DNA of 64,000 bases from Frigoribacterium sp. Leaf186 (GTDB lineage: Bacteria; Actinomycetota; Actinomycetes; Actinomycetales; Microbacteriaceae). The DNA lies in NCBI RefSeq assembly GCF_001423905.1, contig NZ_LMPQ01000001.1:285512-349511 (forward strand), written 5' to 3'. The notes under the pieces are model-generated. The model did not search any database. It saw only the letters and a list, made by a program, of their open reading frames with translations, and was not told where the DNA came from. Positions 1-8,186 of the stretch are shown in pieces; the first letter of the stretch is position 1; each line of letters starts with the position of its first letter. Both the position numbers and the translations under genes were made by a program.

Positions 1-313
1 TGTGGTCGGCTTCGCCGCCGAGACCGCCCGCGACCGCGACGACCTGCTCGAGCTCGGACGCGCCAAGCAGCGGCGCAAGGGAGCCGACCTGCTCGTCCTG
101 AACCGGGTCGGTTGGACGACCGGCTTCGGTGCGGACGACACGGCCGTCGTCGTGATCGACGCCGACGGCGACGTGGTGTCCGAGTCCGCGGGGTCGAAGG
201 CGGCGGTGGCCGGGGCCGTGTGGGACGCCGTGGCGTCCCACCGCTCGGCACGAGACGGACGGACCAGCTCGCCACCCCGGCCGCAAGGCGTCTCGACGGG
301 AGCAGGCGCGTGA
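1..313 (+). CDS. coaBC: CoaBC C-terminal part (phosphopantothenoylcysteine decarboxylase / phosphopantothenate-cysteine ligase), truncated by the window
   Basis: The reading frame is open from the window edge (codons start at base 2) to a TGA at 311-313. It begins VGFAAETARDRDDLLELGRA and continues with KGADLLVLNRVG and GFGADDTAVVVID. These are the end of the CTP-dependent phosphopantothenate-cysteine ligase (CoaB) domain of bifunctional CoaBC, which carries out two steps of coenzyme A synthesis in the cytoplasm. The start and the decarboxylase half lie outside the window. The last 20 or so residues are Ser/Pro-rich and not conserved. The stop codon overlaps the GTG start of the downstream kinase (GTGA), so the two are probably translationally coupled. 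The family call rests on the C-terminal third only. Confidence 0.85.
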   Translation, partial: VVGFAAETARDRDDLLELGRAKQRRKGADLLVLNRVGWTTGFGADDTAVVVIDADGDVVSESAGSKAAVAGAVWDAVASHRSARDGRTSSPPRPQGVSTGAGA

Positions 314-1836
314 GCCCCCGCGAGCAGGGCGACCCCCGTCTCGGCACGACCGTGGGCGGCCGCTACCGACTCGACGCGATCGTCGGGCGCGGCGGCATGG
401 GAGCCGTGTACCGGGCCCACGACCTCGACCTCGGGCGGGACGTCGCGGTCAAGCTGTTCGGTTCGGACGGTCACGACGTGCACGACCTCGGTCGGCAGGT
501 GAGCGAGGTCCGCCTGCTCGCGTCGCTGAACCACCCCGGCCTCGTGACCCTCTACGACGCCCGGGTCGAAGGGGACGGTCACGACGACGACGCGTACCTC
601 GTGATGGAGTACGTGGACGGTCCGACCCTCCAGACGGTCCTGGCCGACGGGCCGCTCTCGCACGCCGAGGCCGCGGCCCTGCTCGGTGACGTCGCCGACG
701 GCCTCGCCGCCGTCCACCGAGCCGGCGTCGTCCACCGCGACGTCAAGCCCGCGAACATCCTGCTGGCCTCGCCGCACCACGACGGCGACCCCCGTCGGGC
801 CAAGCTCGCCGACTTCGGCATCGCGTACCTGATCGACTCCACGCGGGTGACGGCCACGGGCACCCTGATGGGCACCGCCGCCTTCGTCAGCCCGGAGCAG
901 GCCGAGGGGCGGCCGCCGGCCCCGGCGTCCGACGTCTACTCGCTCGGGCTCGTGCTGGTCGAGGCGCTGACCGGCCGTCGGGTGTTCACGGGGTCGGTCG
1001 TCGAGTCGGTCATGGCGCGCCTGACCCGCGACCCCGAGATCCCGGCGTCGATCGGCGCCGGGTGGGCCGACCTGCTCACCCGCATGACCTCGCGCGCACC
1101 GGAGGACCGTCCCGCCGCCGCCGAGGTGGCACGGGCCGCCCGCACGTTGGCCGTCGAGGGCGCCGGGTCGACCGATGCCGTCACGCGCGTCATGGCCGCT
1201 CCCGACGTGCCGACGGCCGCCCTGCCCGGCGGCGACACGCCGACTCGCGCCCTGCCCGGCGGCGACACGCCGACTCGCGTCCTGCCCCGCGACGACGCTC
1301 GCACCCAGGTGCTCGGAGCAGGGGCGGCGTCCGGGGCCGATGCGACGGACCTCGTCGCCGACGTCGGGTCCGACGACGGGCCTCGGAAACGCCGACGCTG
1401 GCCCCTCGTGCTGGCGGCGGTGGTCGTCGCCGGGTTGCTGGCGGCCGGCATCGGCTGGGCCGCCACCCGCGACGGTGGCGTGGTCGGGCCGACCGAGAGC
1501 ACGAGTCCGAGTGTCGAGACGGACCCGTCGACGACGCCCTCCGAGTCGTCGGACGACGAGTCGCCGTCACCGTCGGAGGACTCCACCGACGAGTCACCGG
1601 CGGACCCGGCGCCCTCGGACGAGGTCAGCCCGTCCGAGGAGGCGCCGGTCGAGCCGACGACGCAGCCCTCGGTCGACCCCGTGACCCCTCCGACGGTCGA
1701 GGTGCCCGGTGTCGAGGTCCCGGGTGGGAACAGCGGGCCCGGCAATGGCAACGGCAACAGCGGGCCGGGCAACAACGGCAACGGGAACGGGAACGGCCGG
1801 GGCAACGGAGTCGGTCTCGGGACGGGCACACCCTAG
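310..1836 (+). CDS. Membrane-anchored serine/threonine protein kinase
   Basis: This is a 508-residue Hanks-type kinase. I chose the GTG at 310 because it overlaps the coaBC stop and places the kinase domain near the N-terminus; an in-frame start at 112 would run through coaBC. Visible elements are the glycine loop GRGGMGAVYRAHD (about 26-38), catalytic Lys48 in VAVKLF, HRDVKPAN (142-149, catalytic Asp144), DFG (168-170) and SPE (194-196). A juxtamembrane region (about 290-335) holds five Thr-x-[AV]-[LM] stretches, including a 10-residue tandem duplication. One membrane segment follows at about 365-385. The outside part is Ser/Thr/Pro/Glu-rich and ends in a Gly/Asn-rich tail, without PASTA domains. 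The substrate is unknown. Related kinases act in cell-wall or division signalling, but nothing here identifies the ligand. Confidence 0.92.
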   Translation: MSPREQGDPRLGTTVGGRYRLDAIVGRGGMGAVYRAHDLDLGRDVAVKLFGSDGHDVHDLGRQVSEVRLLASLNHPGLVTLYDARVEGDGHDDDAYLVMEYVDGPTLQTVLADGPLSHAEAAALLGDVADGLAAVHRAGVVHRDVKPANILLASPHHDGDPRRAKLADFGIAYLIDSTRVTATGTLMGTAAFVSPEQAEGRPPAPASDVYSLGLVLVEALTGRRVFTGSVVESVMARLTRDPEIPASIGAGWADLLTRMTSRAPEDRPAAAEVARAARTLAVEGAGSTDAVTRVMAAPDVPTAALPGGDTPTRALPGGDTPTRVLPRDDARTQVLGAGAASGADATDLVADVGSDDGPRKRRRWPLVLAAVVVAGLLAAGIGWAATRDGGVVGPTESTSPSVETDPSTTPSESSDDESPSPSEDSTDESPADPAPSDEVSPSEEAPVEPTTQPSVDPVTPPTVEVPGVEVPGGNSGPGNGNGNSGPGNNGNGNGNGRGNGVGLGTGTP

Positions 1837-1852
1837 AGGGATGCCGCGAGAT

Positions 1853-1898
1853 GTCACGACGTGCCGCTCGCCTCTCGTGGCGGGCGGCACGTCGTGAC
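1853..1898. terminator. Long inverted repeat after the kinase gene
   Basis: A perfect 15-bp stem (GTCACGACGTGCCGC at 1853-1867, its complement at 1884-1898) with a 16-nt loop starts 16 nt after the kinase stop. There is no T-run, so it may be a structured 3' end or a processing signal rather than a classical terminator. Confidence 0.5.
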
Positions 1899-1936
1899 GT
1901 CCTGGCAGGACGTCCGGGCTCGGCCCGGACATGACG

Positions 1937-1962
1937 AAAGCCCCGGCCGAGGCCGGGGCTTT
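1937..1962. terminator. Bidirectional terminator between kinase and tRNA-Val
   Basis: AAAGCCCCGGCC, a GA dinucleotide, then the perfect complement GGCCGGGGCTTT. The flanking A and T tracts make it usable from both sides, by the kinase mRNA (plus) and by the tRNA-Val transcript (minus), whose 3' end is 8 nt away. Confidence 0.8.
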
Positions 1963-1969
1963 CTGTGTG

Positions 1970-2041
1970 TGAGCGATACTGGGATCGAACCAGCGACCTC
2001 TTCCGTGTCAGGGAAGCGCGCTACCGCTGCGCCAATCGCTC
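1970..2041 (-). tRNA. tRNA-Val (GAC)
   Basis: On the minus strand the acceptor stem GAGCGAT pairs with ATCGCTC. The anticodon stem CTTCC/GGAAG encloses loop CTGACAC, giving anticodon GAC. The T-arm GGTTCGATCC is canonical. CCA is not encoded. It is closely similar to the Val-CAC gene at 2508 on the other strand. Confidence 0.95.
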
Positions 2042-2122
2042 ATGTCTCTGCGGCTCGGGACGTACATCTCGAACCACACTATTCAATTACTACATCGATC
2101 GCAGACCTTCGCCTCGATCGAA

Positions 2123-2196
2123 TGGAGGTGGAGACGGGATTTGAACCCGCGTGAACGGCTTTGCAGGCCGGTGCCTCGCCTCTCGGCCACTCCACC
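2123..2196 (-). tRNA. tRNA-Cys (GCA)
   Basis: On the minus strand the acceptor stem GGTGGAG pairs with CTCCACC. The anticodon loop CTGCAAA gives anticodon GCA, and the T-arm GGGTTCAAATCCC is canonical. The 3' CCA is encoded (2123-2125). The 81 nt between this gene and tRNA-Val contain no gene. Confidence 0.95.
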
Positions 2197-2261
2197 ATAC
2201 GAGTAGCCCCCAGAGGGAGGCCACCAGTCGGTGGACCACCCTCTGGTGAGCATTACACTCG

Positions 2262-2333
2262 AGCGGATGACGAGATTCGAACTCGCGACCCTCACCTTGG
2301 CAAGGTGATGCGCTACCGCTGCGCCACATCCGC
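2262..2333 (-). tRNA. tRNA-Gly (GCC)
   Basis: On the minus strand the acceptor stem GCGGATG pairs with CATCCGC. The anticodon stem TCACC/GGTGA encloses TTGCCAA, giving anticodon GCC, and the T-arm GAGTTCGAATCTC is canonical. CCA is not encoded. It is upstream of, and probably co-transcribed with, tRNA-Cys and tRNA-Val(GAC). Confidence 0.95.
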
Positions 2334-2507
2334 ATTTCGCTTTGCATTTCTGCGTGCAAAAGAACAATACCCACACCCCGGGGCAGAAACCAAATCGAGG
2401 GACCTTCGTGTCTTGGGTCGCCGTCCGCGGGGTTCGACGGCTCGGCCGGGCGGTGCGCCGAATGGCGTTCGCGGCCCACGATGCACTAGCATCGTCGAGT
2501 CCCACAC

Positions 2508-2583
2508 GGGCGATTGGCGCAGTTGGTAGCGCGCTTCCTTCACACGGAAGAGGTCATCGGTTCGAGCCCGGTATCGCCCACCA
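2508..2583 (+). tRNA. tRNA-Val (CAC)
   Basis: The acceptor stem GGGCGAT pairs with ATCGCCC. The anticodon stem CTTCC/GGAAG encloses TTCACAC, giving anticodon CAC. The T-arm GGTTCGAGCC is canonical and the 3' CCA is encoded (2581-2583). It is divergent from the tRNA-Gly/Cys/Val group; the 174 nt between the two groups should hold both promoters. Confidence 0.95.
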
Positions 2584-2590
2584 CCACCCC

Positions 2591-2620
2591 CGAGAGGCCC
2601 TGCAGTTGCAGGGCCTCTCG
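2591..2620 (+). terminator. tRNA-Val(CAC) terminator
   Basis: A perfect 14-bp stem (CGAGAGGCCCTGCA / TGCAGGGCCTCTCG) starts 8 nt after the tRNA, followed by a weakly T-rich stretch (TCGTCTC). Confidence 0.8.
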
Positions 2621-2703
2621 TCGTCTCCGGGTCTGGCTCTGCCGGCTCGCACACTCGGGCGTCCCGCAGGCCCCGGCCGCTCGGATCGTGGCATCCTCGG
2701 CCC

Positions 2704-4407
2704 ATGACCGACTCCTCCGACTCCCCCGCCTCGCGCGCCTCCCCGGACCGCTCCGCCACCGTCCCCGACGCCGACTGGTGGCGTCAGGCGGTCGTCTACC
2801 AGGTCTACCCGCGCAGCTTCGCCGACGCGAACGGCGACGGCATCGGCGACCTGCCCGGCGTGACCTCACGCGTGCCGTACCTCCGGCGACTCGGGGTCGA
2901 CGCCGTCTGGCTCAGCCCGTTCTATCCGTCGCCCCTCGCCGACGGCGGCTACGACGTCGCCGACTACCGCGACGTCGACCCGCGCCTGGGCACCCTCGAC
3001 GACTTCGACGAGATGGTCACCGCGTTGCACGGGGCCGGCATCAAGGTCGTCGTCGACATCGTCCCGAACCACACCTCGAGCGAGCACGCCTGGTTCCGTG
3101 AGGCGGTGGCGGCCGAGCCCGGCAGCGCGGCCAGGGACCGGTACGTCTTCCGCGACGGCCTCGGCGACGGCGGCGACACTCCCCCGTCGACCTGGGTGTC
3201 GAACTTCGGCGGAGGCGCCTGGACCCGCCTGCACCGCCCCGACGGGACGCCGGAGCAGTGGTACCTGCACCTCTTCGCCCCCGAACAGCCCGACCTCGAC
3301 TGGAGCGACCCCGAGGTGCGCGCCGACTTCGAGGCCACGCTGCGCTTCTGGTCGGACCGCGGCGTCGACGGCTTCCGGGTCGACGTCGCCCACGGGCTGG
3401 CGAAAGACCTGACCGAGCCCCTCCGCGACGCCGCCGAACGTTCCGTGCTGCCGGTCGACGGCAGCGACCCGCTCTACGACCGTGACGAGGTGCACACGAT
3501 CTTCGAGGGCTGGCGCCGGGTCTTCGACGAGTACGACCCGCCGCGCAGTGCCGTGGCCGAGGCCTGGGTGCAGCCCGAGCGCGTGCCGCTCTACGCCCGC
3601 CCCACCGAACTCGGCCAGGCATTCAACTTCGCCCTCACGCGCGCGGACTTCGACGCCGAGCAGTTCCGCACGATCATCGCCTCGACCCTCGAACAGGCCG
3701 CCGTCAGCGGTGCGACGAGCACCTGGGTGCTCTCGAACCACGACGTCGTCCGACACGCCACCCGGTACGGCCTGCCGAAGGGGCAGGACCTCGACGCCTT
3801 CGTGCTGAGCGACGGCCGCAGGCCGACCCTGAACCCAGACGCAGGCCTGCGTCGGGCTCGGGCCGCGACGCTGCTGATGCTGGCCCTGCCCGGCTCGGCC
3901 TACGTCTACCAGGGCGAGGAGCTGGGTCTCTTCGAGGTGGCCGACCTGCAGCCGGGCGACCTGCAGGACCCCGTCTGGACCCGCACCGGCCACCGGCGGA
4001 AGGGCCGCGACGGCAGCCGTGTGCCCCTGCCCTGGGACACCAGCGAGCCCGCCCTGGGCTTCGGCGACCACGCGCCGCACCTGCCGCAACCCGAGTGGTT
4101 CGAGGACCTGGCCGTCTCGGTGCAGGACGACGAGGACGAGTCCACCCTGTCGATCTACCGCCGCGCGCTCGCCCTGCGACGCGAGCTGCAGCACGGCGAG
4201 AGCCTGCGGTGGGCCGAGGGCGCCTCGGACGACGTCGTGTACTTCTCGCGACACGACGGCTGGCACTCGCTGACGAACTTCGGTGGCGGCCCGGTCGACC
4301 TGCCCGCCGGGGCGCGCGTCCTGGCCTCCAGCGAGCCGCTGCACGACACGCTCGCCGGCGTCACCGAGGTGCCCGGCGAGACGACGGTCTGGTTCTCGCT
4401 GCGCTGA
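2704..4407 (+). CDS. GH13 alpha-glucosidase / oligo-1,6-glucosidase family enzyme
   Basis: A 567-residue glycoside hydrolase of family 13 without a signal peptide, so probably cytoplasmic. It begins the catalytic barrel with WWRQAVVYQVYPRSFADANG, then has GGYDVADYRDVDP and DIVPNHTS. The catalytic residues can be placed: nucleophile Asp227 in GFRVDVAHG, acid/base Glu286 in AVAEAW, and Asp347 in SNHDVVRH. Length and motifs fit enzymes that release glucose from alpha-linked oligosaccharides (maltooligosaccharides, isomaltose or sucrose). The exact substrate cannot be read from sequence. The gene is monocistronic: tRNA-Val precedes it and two hairpins follow. The N-terminal 20 residues are Ser/Asp-rich and probably disordered. 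Confidence 0.9.
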   Translation: MTDSSDSPASRASPDRSATVPDADWWRQAVVYQVYPRSFADANGDGIGDLPGVTSRVPYLRRLGVDAVWLSPFYPSPLADGGYDVADYRDVDPRLGTLDDFDEMVTALHGAGIKVVVDIVPNHTSSEHAWFREAVAAEPGSAARDRYVFRDGLGDGGDTPPSTWVSNFGGGAWTRLHRPDGTPEQWYLHLFAPEQPDLDWSDPEVRADFEATLRFWSDRGVDGFRVDVAHGLAKDLTEPLRDAAERSVLPVDGSDPLYDRDEVHTIFEGWRRVFDEYDPPRSAVAEAWVQPERVPLYARPTELGQAFNFALTRADFDAEQFRTIIASTLEQAAVSGATSTWVLSNHDVVRHATRYGLPKGQDLDAFVLSDGRRPTLNPDAGLRRARAATLLMLALPGSAYVYQGEELGLFEVADLQPGDLQDPVWTRTGHRRKGRDGSRVPLPWDTSEPALGFGDHAPHLPQPEWFEDLAVSVQDDEDESTLSIYRRALALRRELQHGESLRWAEGASDDVVYFSRHDGWHSLTNFGGGPVDLPAGARVLASSEPLHDTLAGVTEVPGETTVWFSLR

Positions 4408-4460
4408 GGCCGAGCGCCGTCGCACCGACGGTCGGGCCCGGTGGCCCGAGGCGGTCACGA

Positions 4461-4502
4461 GCAGGAGGCGCGGTGCGGGCGGTCTCGCACCGCGCCTCCT
4501 GC
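4461..4502. terminator. Terminator hairpin built from an inverted pair of the GGAGGCGCGG motif
   Basis: A perfect 17-bp stem: GCAGGAGGCGCGGTGCG at 4461-4477 and its complement at 4486-4502, separated by 8 nt. It follows the GH13 gene by 53 nt. Both arms are copies of the dispersed motif described in the findings. Confidence 0.75.
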
Positions 4503-4533
4503 GCTCTGCCGCGGGACGCGCCCGGCGGACGCG

Positions 4534-4565
4534 GAACGGCCCCGGTCCGAGGACCGGGGCCGTTC
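4534..4565. terminator. Second terminator hairpin, probably for amtB
   Basis: A perfect 15-bp stem GAACGGCCCCGGTCC / GGACCGGGGCCGTTC with a 2-nt spacer. It lies 15 nt beyond the amtB stop (minus strand), between two convergent genes. Confidence 0.75.
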
Positions 4566-4580
4566 GTCGTGCGGGTGGGG

Positions 4581-5873
4581 TCAGGCGCGGGAGTTCTCGA
4601 GCACGTAGCCCTCCTCGCCGTGGATGGCGAGGTCGATGCCGGCCACCTCGTCCTCGTTCTTGACGCGGAAGCCGATCGTCTTCTCGATGGCGAAGCCGAT
4701 GACGTAGGCGAGGACGAACGAGTAGAGCAACACGACGACGGCGGCGAGGGCCTGGATGCCGAGCTGCGCCGGGCCGTGACCGAAGAACAGGCCGTAGTCG
4801 GTCGAGAAGAAGCCGATGTAGAGCGTGCCGATGAGACCGCCGATGAGGTGGATGCCGACCACGTCGAGCGAGTCGTCGAAGCCGAGCTTGAACTTGAGGT
4901 CGATGGCGATCGCGCAGACCGCACCGGTGAGCAGCCCCAGGACCATCGCCCACAGGGGGCTGAGGGTGGCGCAGGCCGGCGTGATGGCGACCAGGCCGGC
5001 CACGGCACCCGACGCGGCCCCGACGGACGTGGCCTTGCCGTCCTTGATCTTCTCGACGACGAGCCAGCCGAGGATGGCGGCCGCGGGAGCGGCGATGGTG
5101 TTCATGAAGGCGACGGCTGCGATCCCGTCGGCCGCGAGTTCGGAACCCGCGTTGAAGCCGAACCACCCGAACCAGAGGAGGCCGGCACCCAACAGCACGA
5201 AGGGAGGGTTGTGCGGCTTGTCGGCGCCCTTGGCGAAACCGACGCGCTTGCCCAGGACGAGGGCGAGGGCGAGGCCGGCAGCACCGGCGTTGATGTGGAC
5301 GGCGGTTCCACCGGCGAAGTCGATGACGCCCATGCTCGCGATCCAGCCGCCGTCGACGACGCTTCCGTCGTCTCCCAGCGTGAAGTTGAAGACCCAGCTG
5401 GCGACGGGGAAGTAGACGACCGTGGCCCAGACCCCGGCGAAGACCATCCACGCCCCGAACTTGGCGCGGTCGGCGATCGCACCCGAGACCAGGGCGACCG
5501 TGATGATGGCGAAGGTCGCCTGGAACGCCGCGAAGGCGATGGTCGGGTACGCGCCGCTGCCACCGGCCACGGCGTCCGTGTACAGCTGCTGGAGGCCGAG
5601 GGTCTTCCAGTCGAACCCGAGGACGCCGTCGATGCCGATGAAGCTGTCCGTCCCGGCGGGGCCCTGGGGTCCGTTCGAGAACGCGATCGAGTACCCGAAG
5701 AGCACCCAGAGCACACCGATGAGGCCCATGGCCCCGAAGCTCAGCATCATCATGCTGATGACGCTCTTGGCCTTGACGAGTCCGCCGTAGAAGAAGGCCA
5801 AGCCGGGGGTCATGAGCAGCACGAGTGCTGCACAGATGAGCATGAAGGCGGTGTTGCCTTGGTCGAGTTCCAT
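4581..5873 (-). CDS. amtB: Ammonium transporter of the Amt family
   Basis: A 430-residue integral membrane channel for ammonium uptake. The ATG at 5873 (MELDQGNTAFML) is preferred over one 39 nt upstream because GAGAGGTGA sits just before it. Family signatures include LVLLMTPGLAFFYGGLV, FGYSIAF, GGTAVHINAGAAGLALALVL and GAGLLWFGWFGFNAGSELA. About eleven hydrophobic segments are spread over the chain, and the C-terminal tail (EKTIGFRVKNEDEVAGID) is the cytoplasmic region that normally contacts a PII protein. No glnK or glnD follows; the next gene is convergent. Two GlnR-like boxes lie 146-192 nt upstream, which suggests induction under nitrogen limitation. Confidence 0.95.
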   Translation of the reverse strand: MELDQGNTAFMLICAALVLLMTPGLAFFYGGLVKAKSVISMMMLSFGAMGLIGVLWVLFGYSIAFSNGPQGPAGTDSFIGIDGVLGFDWKTLGLQQLYTDAVAGGSGAYPTIAFAAFQATFAIITVALVSGAIADRAKFGAWMVFAGVWATVVYFPVASWVFNFTLGDDGSVVDGGWIASMGVIDFAGGTAVHINAGAAGLALALVLGKRVGFAKGADKPHNPPFVLLGAGLLWFGWFGFNAGSELAADGIAAVAFMNTIAAPAAAILGWLVVEKIKDGKATSVGAASGAVAGLVAITPACATLSPLWAMVLGLLTGAVCAIAIDLKFKLGFDDSLDVVGIHLIGGLIGTLYIGFFSTDYGLFFGHGPAQLGIQALAAVVVLLYSFVLAYVIGFAIEKTIGFRVKNEDEVAGIDLAIHGEEGYVLENSRA

Positions 5874-6018
5874 GTACGGGTCACCTCTCGAGTTCCTGAG
5901 CCGGGGAGGCACCGACGTCGAGGTCCACCGCGTGGGTTCGCGGGCTGTGGTGAGGGACGCTCTCGTCCGGTGCGGTCCTCAGTGTCTCGGGGTGAGGTTT
6001 CGGTCCGTGTGCGGGATT

Positions 6019-6065
6019 GTTTCCCCGATGTAACACGATTCGGGCGCAGGTAAACAACGTGTTAC
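6019..6065 (-). promoter_or_regulatory. Pair of GlnR-type boxes upstream of amtB
   Basis: On the minus strand GTTACATCGGGGAAAC (6034-6019) matches the actinobacterial GlnR half-site pair GTnAC-n6-GAAAC exactly. A second, weaker pair GTAACACGTTGTTTAC (6065-6050) lies 31 nt upstream. GlnR is the nitrogen regulator that activates amt and gln genes in actinomycetes. Binding is inferred; the glnR gene is not in this window. Confidence 0.7.
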
Positions 6066-6094
6066 CAGATCACCGGCATCGGGCGTGACGACGG

Positions 6095-7111
6095 TCAGAG
6101 CGAGGTGAGCGCCACGAGGCGCGAGACGGCGCGCAGGTACTTCTTGCGGTAGCCGCCGGAGAGCATCTCGTCGGAGAAGACCTGGTCGAGGGGCGTGCCC
6201 GACGCGACGACCCTGATCTGCGCGTCGTAGAGACGGTCGACGAAGGCCACGAGGCGCAGCGCGTCGACCTGGCTGGTGAGGACGTGCACGTCGCGGAGGC
6301 CGACGGCGTCGAGGTCGTCGACGAGCTTGACGTACTTGCTGGGGTGGACGGTCGCGAGGTGACGGACGACGCCGTCGAAGTCGTCGAGCGACACCGTGCC
6401 GCCGAGGGAAGCCGCCGCGGCGTCGACGTCGTCGACCACGTGTGCCCTGGCCTCGACCTCGCGTCGCCGGTAGTCGTTCCCGTCGATGCGCAGGGTGAGG
6501 AACTTGTCGCTCAACCCCTGGATCTCGCGCAGGAAGTCCGCCGCGGCGAATCGACCCTCGCCGAGTGCGTTGGGCGGGGTGTTCGAGGTGGCCGCGATGC
6601 GCGTGCCGTCGTCGGCCAGGTCGCCGAGCAACCGCGTCATCATCATCGTGTCGCCCGGGTCGTCGAGCTCGAACTCGTCGATGCAGACCAGGGACGCACC
6701 CTTCAGCTGCGCGGCCGCACCGGCGTAGCCGACGGCACCGACGAGCGCCGTGTACTCAATGAACGTGCCGAAGTACCGGCGCCCCGTCGTGCGGTTCCAG
6801 AGGGCGGCCAGCAGGTGGGTCTTGCCCACGCCGAAGCCGCCGTCCAGGTAGAGCCCCGGGCGGACGGCCGGCACGGCCTGCTTCTTGCGGAACAGGCCCC
6901 TCTTCGGTGCCTCGGCACCCGCGCCTCCGAAGGTCGTCACGGCGGCGACCGCCTCGGCCTGCGAGGCGAACTCGGGGTCGGGTCGGTAGTTCTCGAGCGA
7001 GGCGTCGGCGAACTGCCGAGGAGGCACGAGCTGCGTCACGATCTCGGCCCCGGTGATCGTCGGGGTGCGGTCGGTCAACGAGACGAGCGTGCTGACGGAT
7101 TCGGGGGGCAT
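6095..7111 (-). CDS. zapE: ZapE / AFG1-family ATPase
   Basis: A 338-residue P-loop ATPase. Walker A is GGFGVGKTH (about 96-104) and Walker B is [11 protein letters not shown]. It also has TSNTPP and the C-terminal [16 protein letters not shown], all typical of the AFG1/ZapE family. In E. coli ZapE interacts with FtsZ at the division ring; mitochondrial AFG1 has a role in protein quality control. The ATG at 7111 gives a normal length. It is divergent from sseA with 175 nt between the starts. Confidence 0.9.
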   Translation of the reverse strand: MPPESVSTLVSLTDRTPTITGAEIVTQLVPPRQFADASLENYRPDPEFASQAEAVAAVTTFGGAGAEAPKRGLFRKKQAVPAVRPGLYLDGGFGVGKTHLLAALWNRTTGRRYFGTFIEYTALVGAVGYAGAAAQLKGASLVCIDEFELDDPGDTMMMTRLLGDLADDGTRIAATSNTPPNALGEGRFAAADFLREIQGLSDKFLTLRIDGNDYRRREVEARAHVVDDVDAAAASLGGTVSLDDFDGVVRHLATVHPSKYVKLVDDLDAVGLRDVHVLTSQVDALRLVAFVDRLYDAQIRVVASGTPLDQVFSDEMLSGGYRKKYLRAVSRLVALTSL

Positions 7112-7286
7112 GGCGGCGGCCTCGCGGTGGTGGGGGCGGGGATGTGTCAGAGTCGTACGGTTCCCGGGCGACGGTCACGCGGCATGCGTAACCTCGACGG
7201 GGCCGACCAGAGGCGATCCTACGCCGCCGGGCACGACCGGTCGCCCGCCGCCGGCTCCATCCCGACACCTTGAACGAGGAGACACC

Positions 7287-8186
7287 ATGGCCGTCGAGCA
7301 CGACACGTCCGCCCGCTTCGGCGAGTACGCCCACCCCGAGCGACTCGTGAGCACCGAGTGGCTGCAGCAGCACCTCGGCACGCCCGGGCTCGTCGTCGTC
7401 GAGTCCGACGAGGACGTCCTGCTCTACGAGACCGGCCACATCGCCGGCGCCGTGAAGATCGACTGGCACCTCGACCTGAACGACCCCGTCCAGCGCGACT
7501 ACGTCGACGGCGAGGGCTTCGCCGCCCTCATGGCCCGCAGCGGCATCTCGCGCGACAGCACCGTCGTGATCTACGGCGACAAGAACAACTGGTGGGCCGC
7601 CTACGCCCTCTGGGTGTTCTCGCTCTTCGGCCACGAGGACGTCCGCCTGCTCGACGGCGGCCGCGCCAAATGGGAGGCCGAGGGGCGCGACTACACGACC
7701 GACGCCCCGGCGGTCGAGCCGACGGACTACCCCGTCGTCGAGCGCGACGACAGTGTCATCCGGGCCTACAAGGACGACGTGCTGGCCCACCTCGGCAAGC
7801 CCCTGATCGACGTGCGGTCGCCCGAGGAGTTCTCGGGTCAGCGCACGACGGCTCCGGCCTACCCCGACGAGGGAGCCCTGCGCGCCGGCCACATCCCCAG
7901 CGCGCAGAACGTGCCGTGGGGCAAGGCCGCGGCCGACGACGGCACCTTCCGTCCGCTCGCCGAGCTCGACGCGATCTACCGCGACGGCGCGGGCCTCGCC
8001 GACGGCGACCAGGTCGTCGCCTACTGCCGCATCGGTGAGCGGTCGAGCCACACCTGGTTCGTCCTGACGCACCTCATGGGCTTCGAGGACGTCCGCAACT
8101 ACGACGGCTCGTGGACCGAGTGGGGCAGCGCCGTGCGCGTCCCGATCGTCCAGGGCACCGAGCCGGGCGAGGTGCCGGCCCGGTGA
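7287..8186 (+). CDS. sseA: Thiosulfate/3-mercaptopyruvate sulfurtransferase, two rhodanese domains
   Basis: A 299-residue tandem-rhodanese protein. The ATG at 7287 follows ACGAGGAGA; the longer open frame upstream (from 7053) runs through the promoter. The N-terminal inactive rhodanese domain (about 15-140) has [17 protein letters not shown] and [12 protein letters not shown]. The C-terminal domain (about 165-290) has [23 protein letters not shown] and the active-site loop [10 protein letters not shown], with catalytic Cys247. The enzyme moves sulfane sulfur from thiosulfate or mercaptopyruvate to an acceptor. It overlaps the next gene, sufE, by 4 nt, which suggests it supplies sulfur for iron-sulfur assembly. 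A neighbouring sseA and sufE-like gene also occurs in mycobacteria. Confidence 0.92.
   Translation: MAVEHDTSARFGEYAHPERLVSTEWLQQHLGTPGLVVVESDEDVLLYETGHIAGAVKIDWHLDLNDPVQRDYVDGEGFAALMARSGISRDSTVVIYGDKNNWWAAYALWVFSLFGHEDVRLLDGGRAKWEAEGRDYTTDAPAVEPTDYPVVERDDSVIRAYKDDVLAHLGKPLIDVRSPEEFSGQRTTAPAYPDEGALRAGHIPSAQNVPWGKAAADDGTFRPLAELDAIYRDGAGLADGDQVVAYCRIGERSSHTWFVLTHLMGFEDVRNYDGSWTEWGSAVRVPIVQGTEPGEVPAR

Noticed and set aside
112-309. N-terminal extension of the Ser/Thr kinase from base 112
   Set aside because: It overlaps coaBC coding sequence in another frame and encodes Arg/Gly-rich filler; the GTG at 310 overlaps the coaBC stop and starts a normal kinase.
2734-2742. CGCGCCTCC in the first codons of the GH13 gene as another motif copy
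   Set aside because: The flanks (TCGCG before, CCGG after) do not match either motif variant; one such short match is expected by chance.
2866-5451. Long minus-strand open frame (861 codons) across the GH13 and amtB genes
   Set aside because: It is antisense to a well-supported enzyme and out of frame with amtB. The product is Arg/Gly/His-rich with no family motifs, as expected from GC-rich third-position bias.
4095-6053. 652-codon plus-strand open frame opposite amtB
   Set aside because: It is a shadow of the amtB coding strand and has Asp/Glu/Gly/Arg-rich low-complexity composition.
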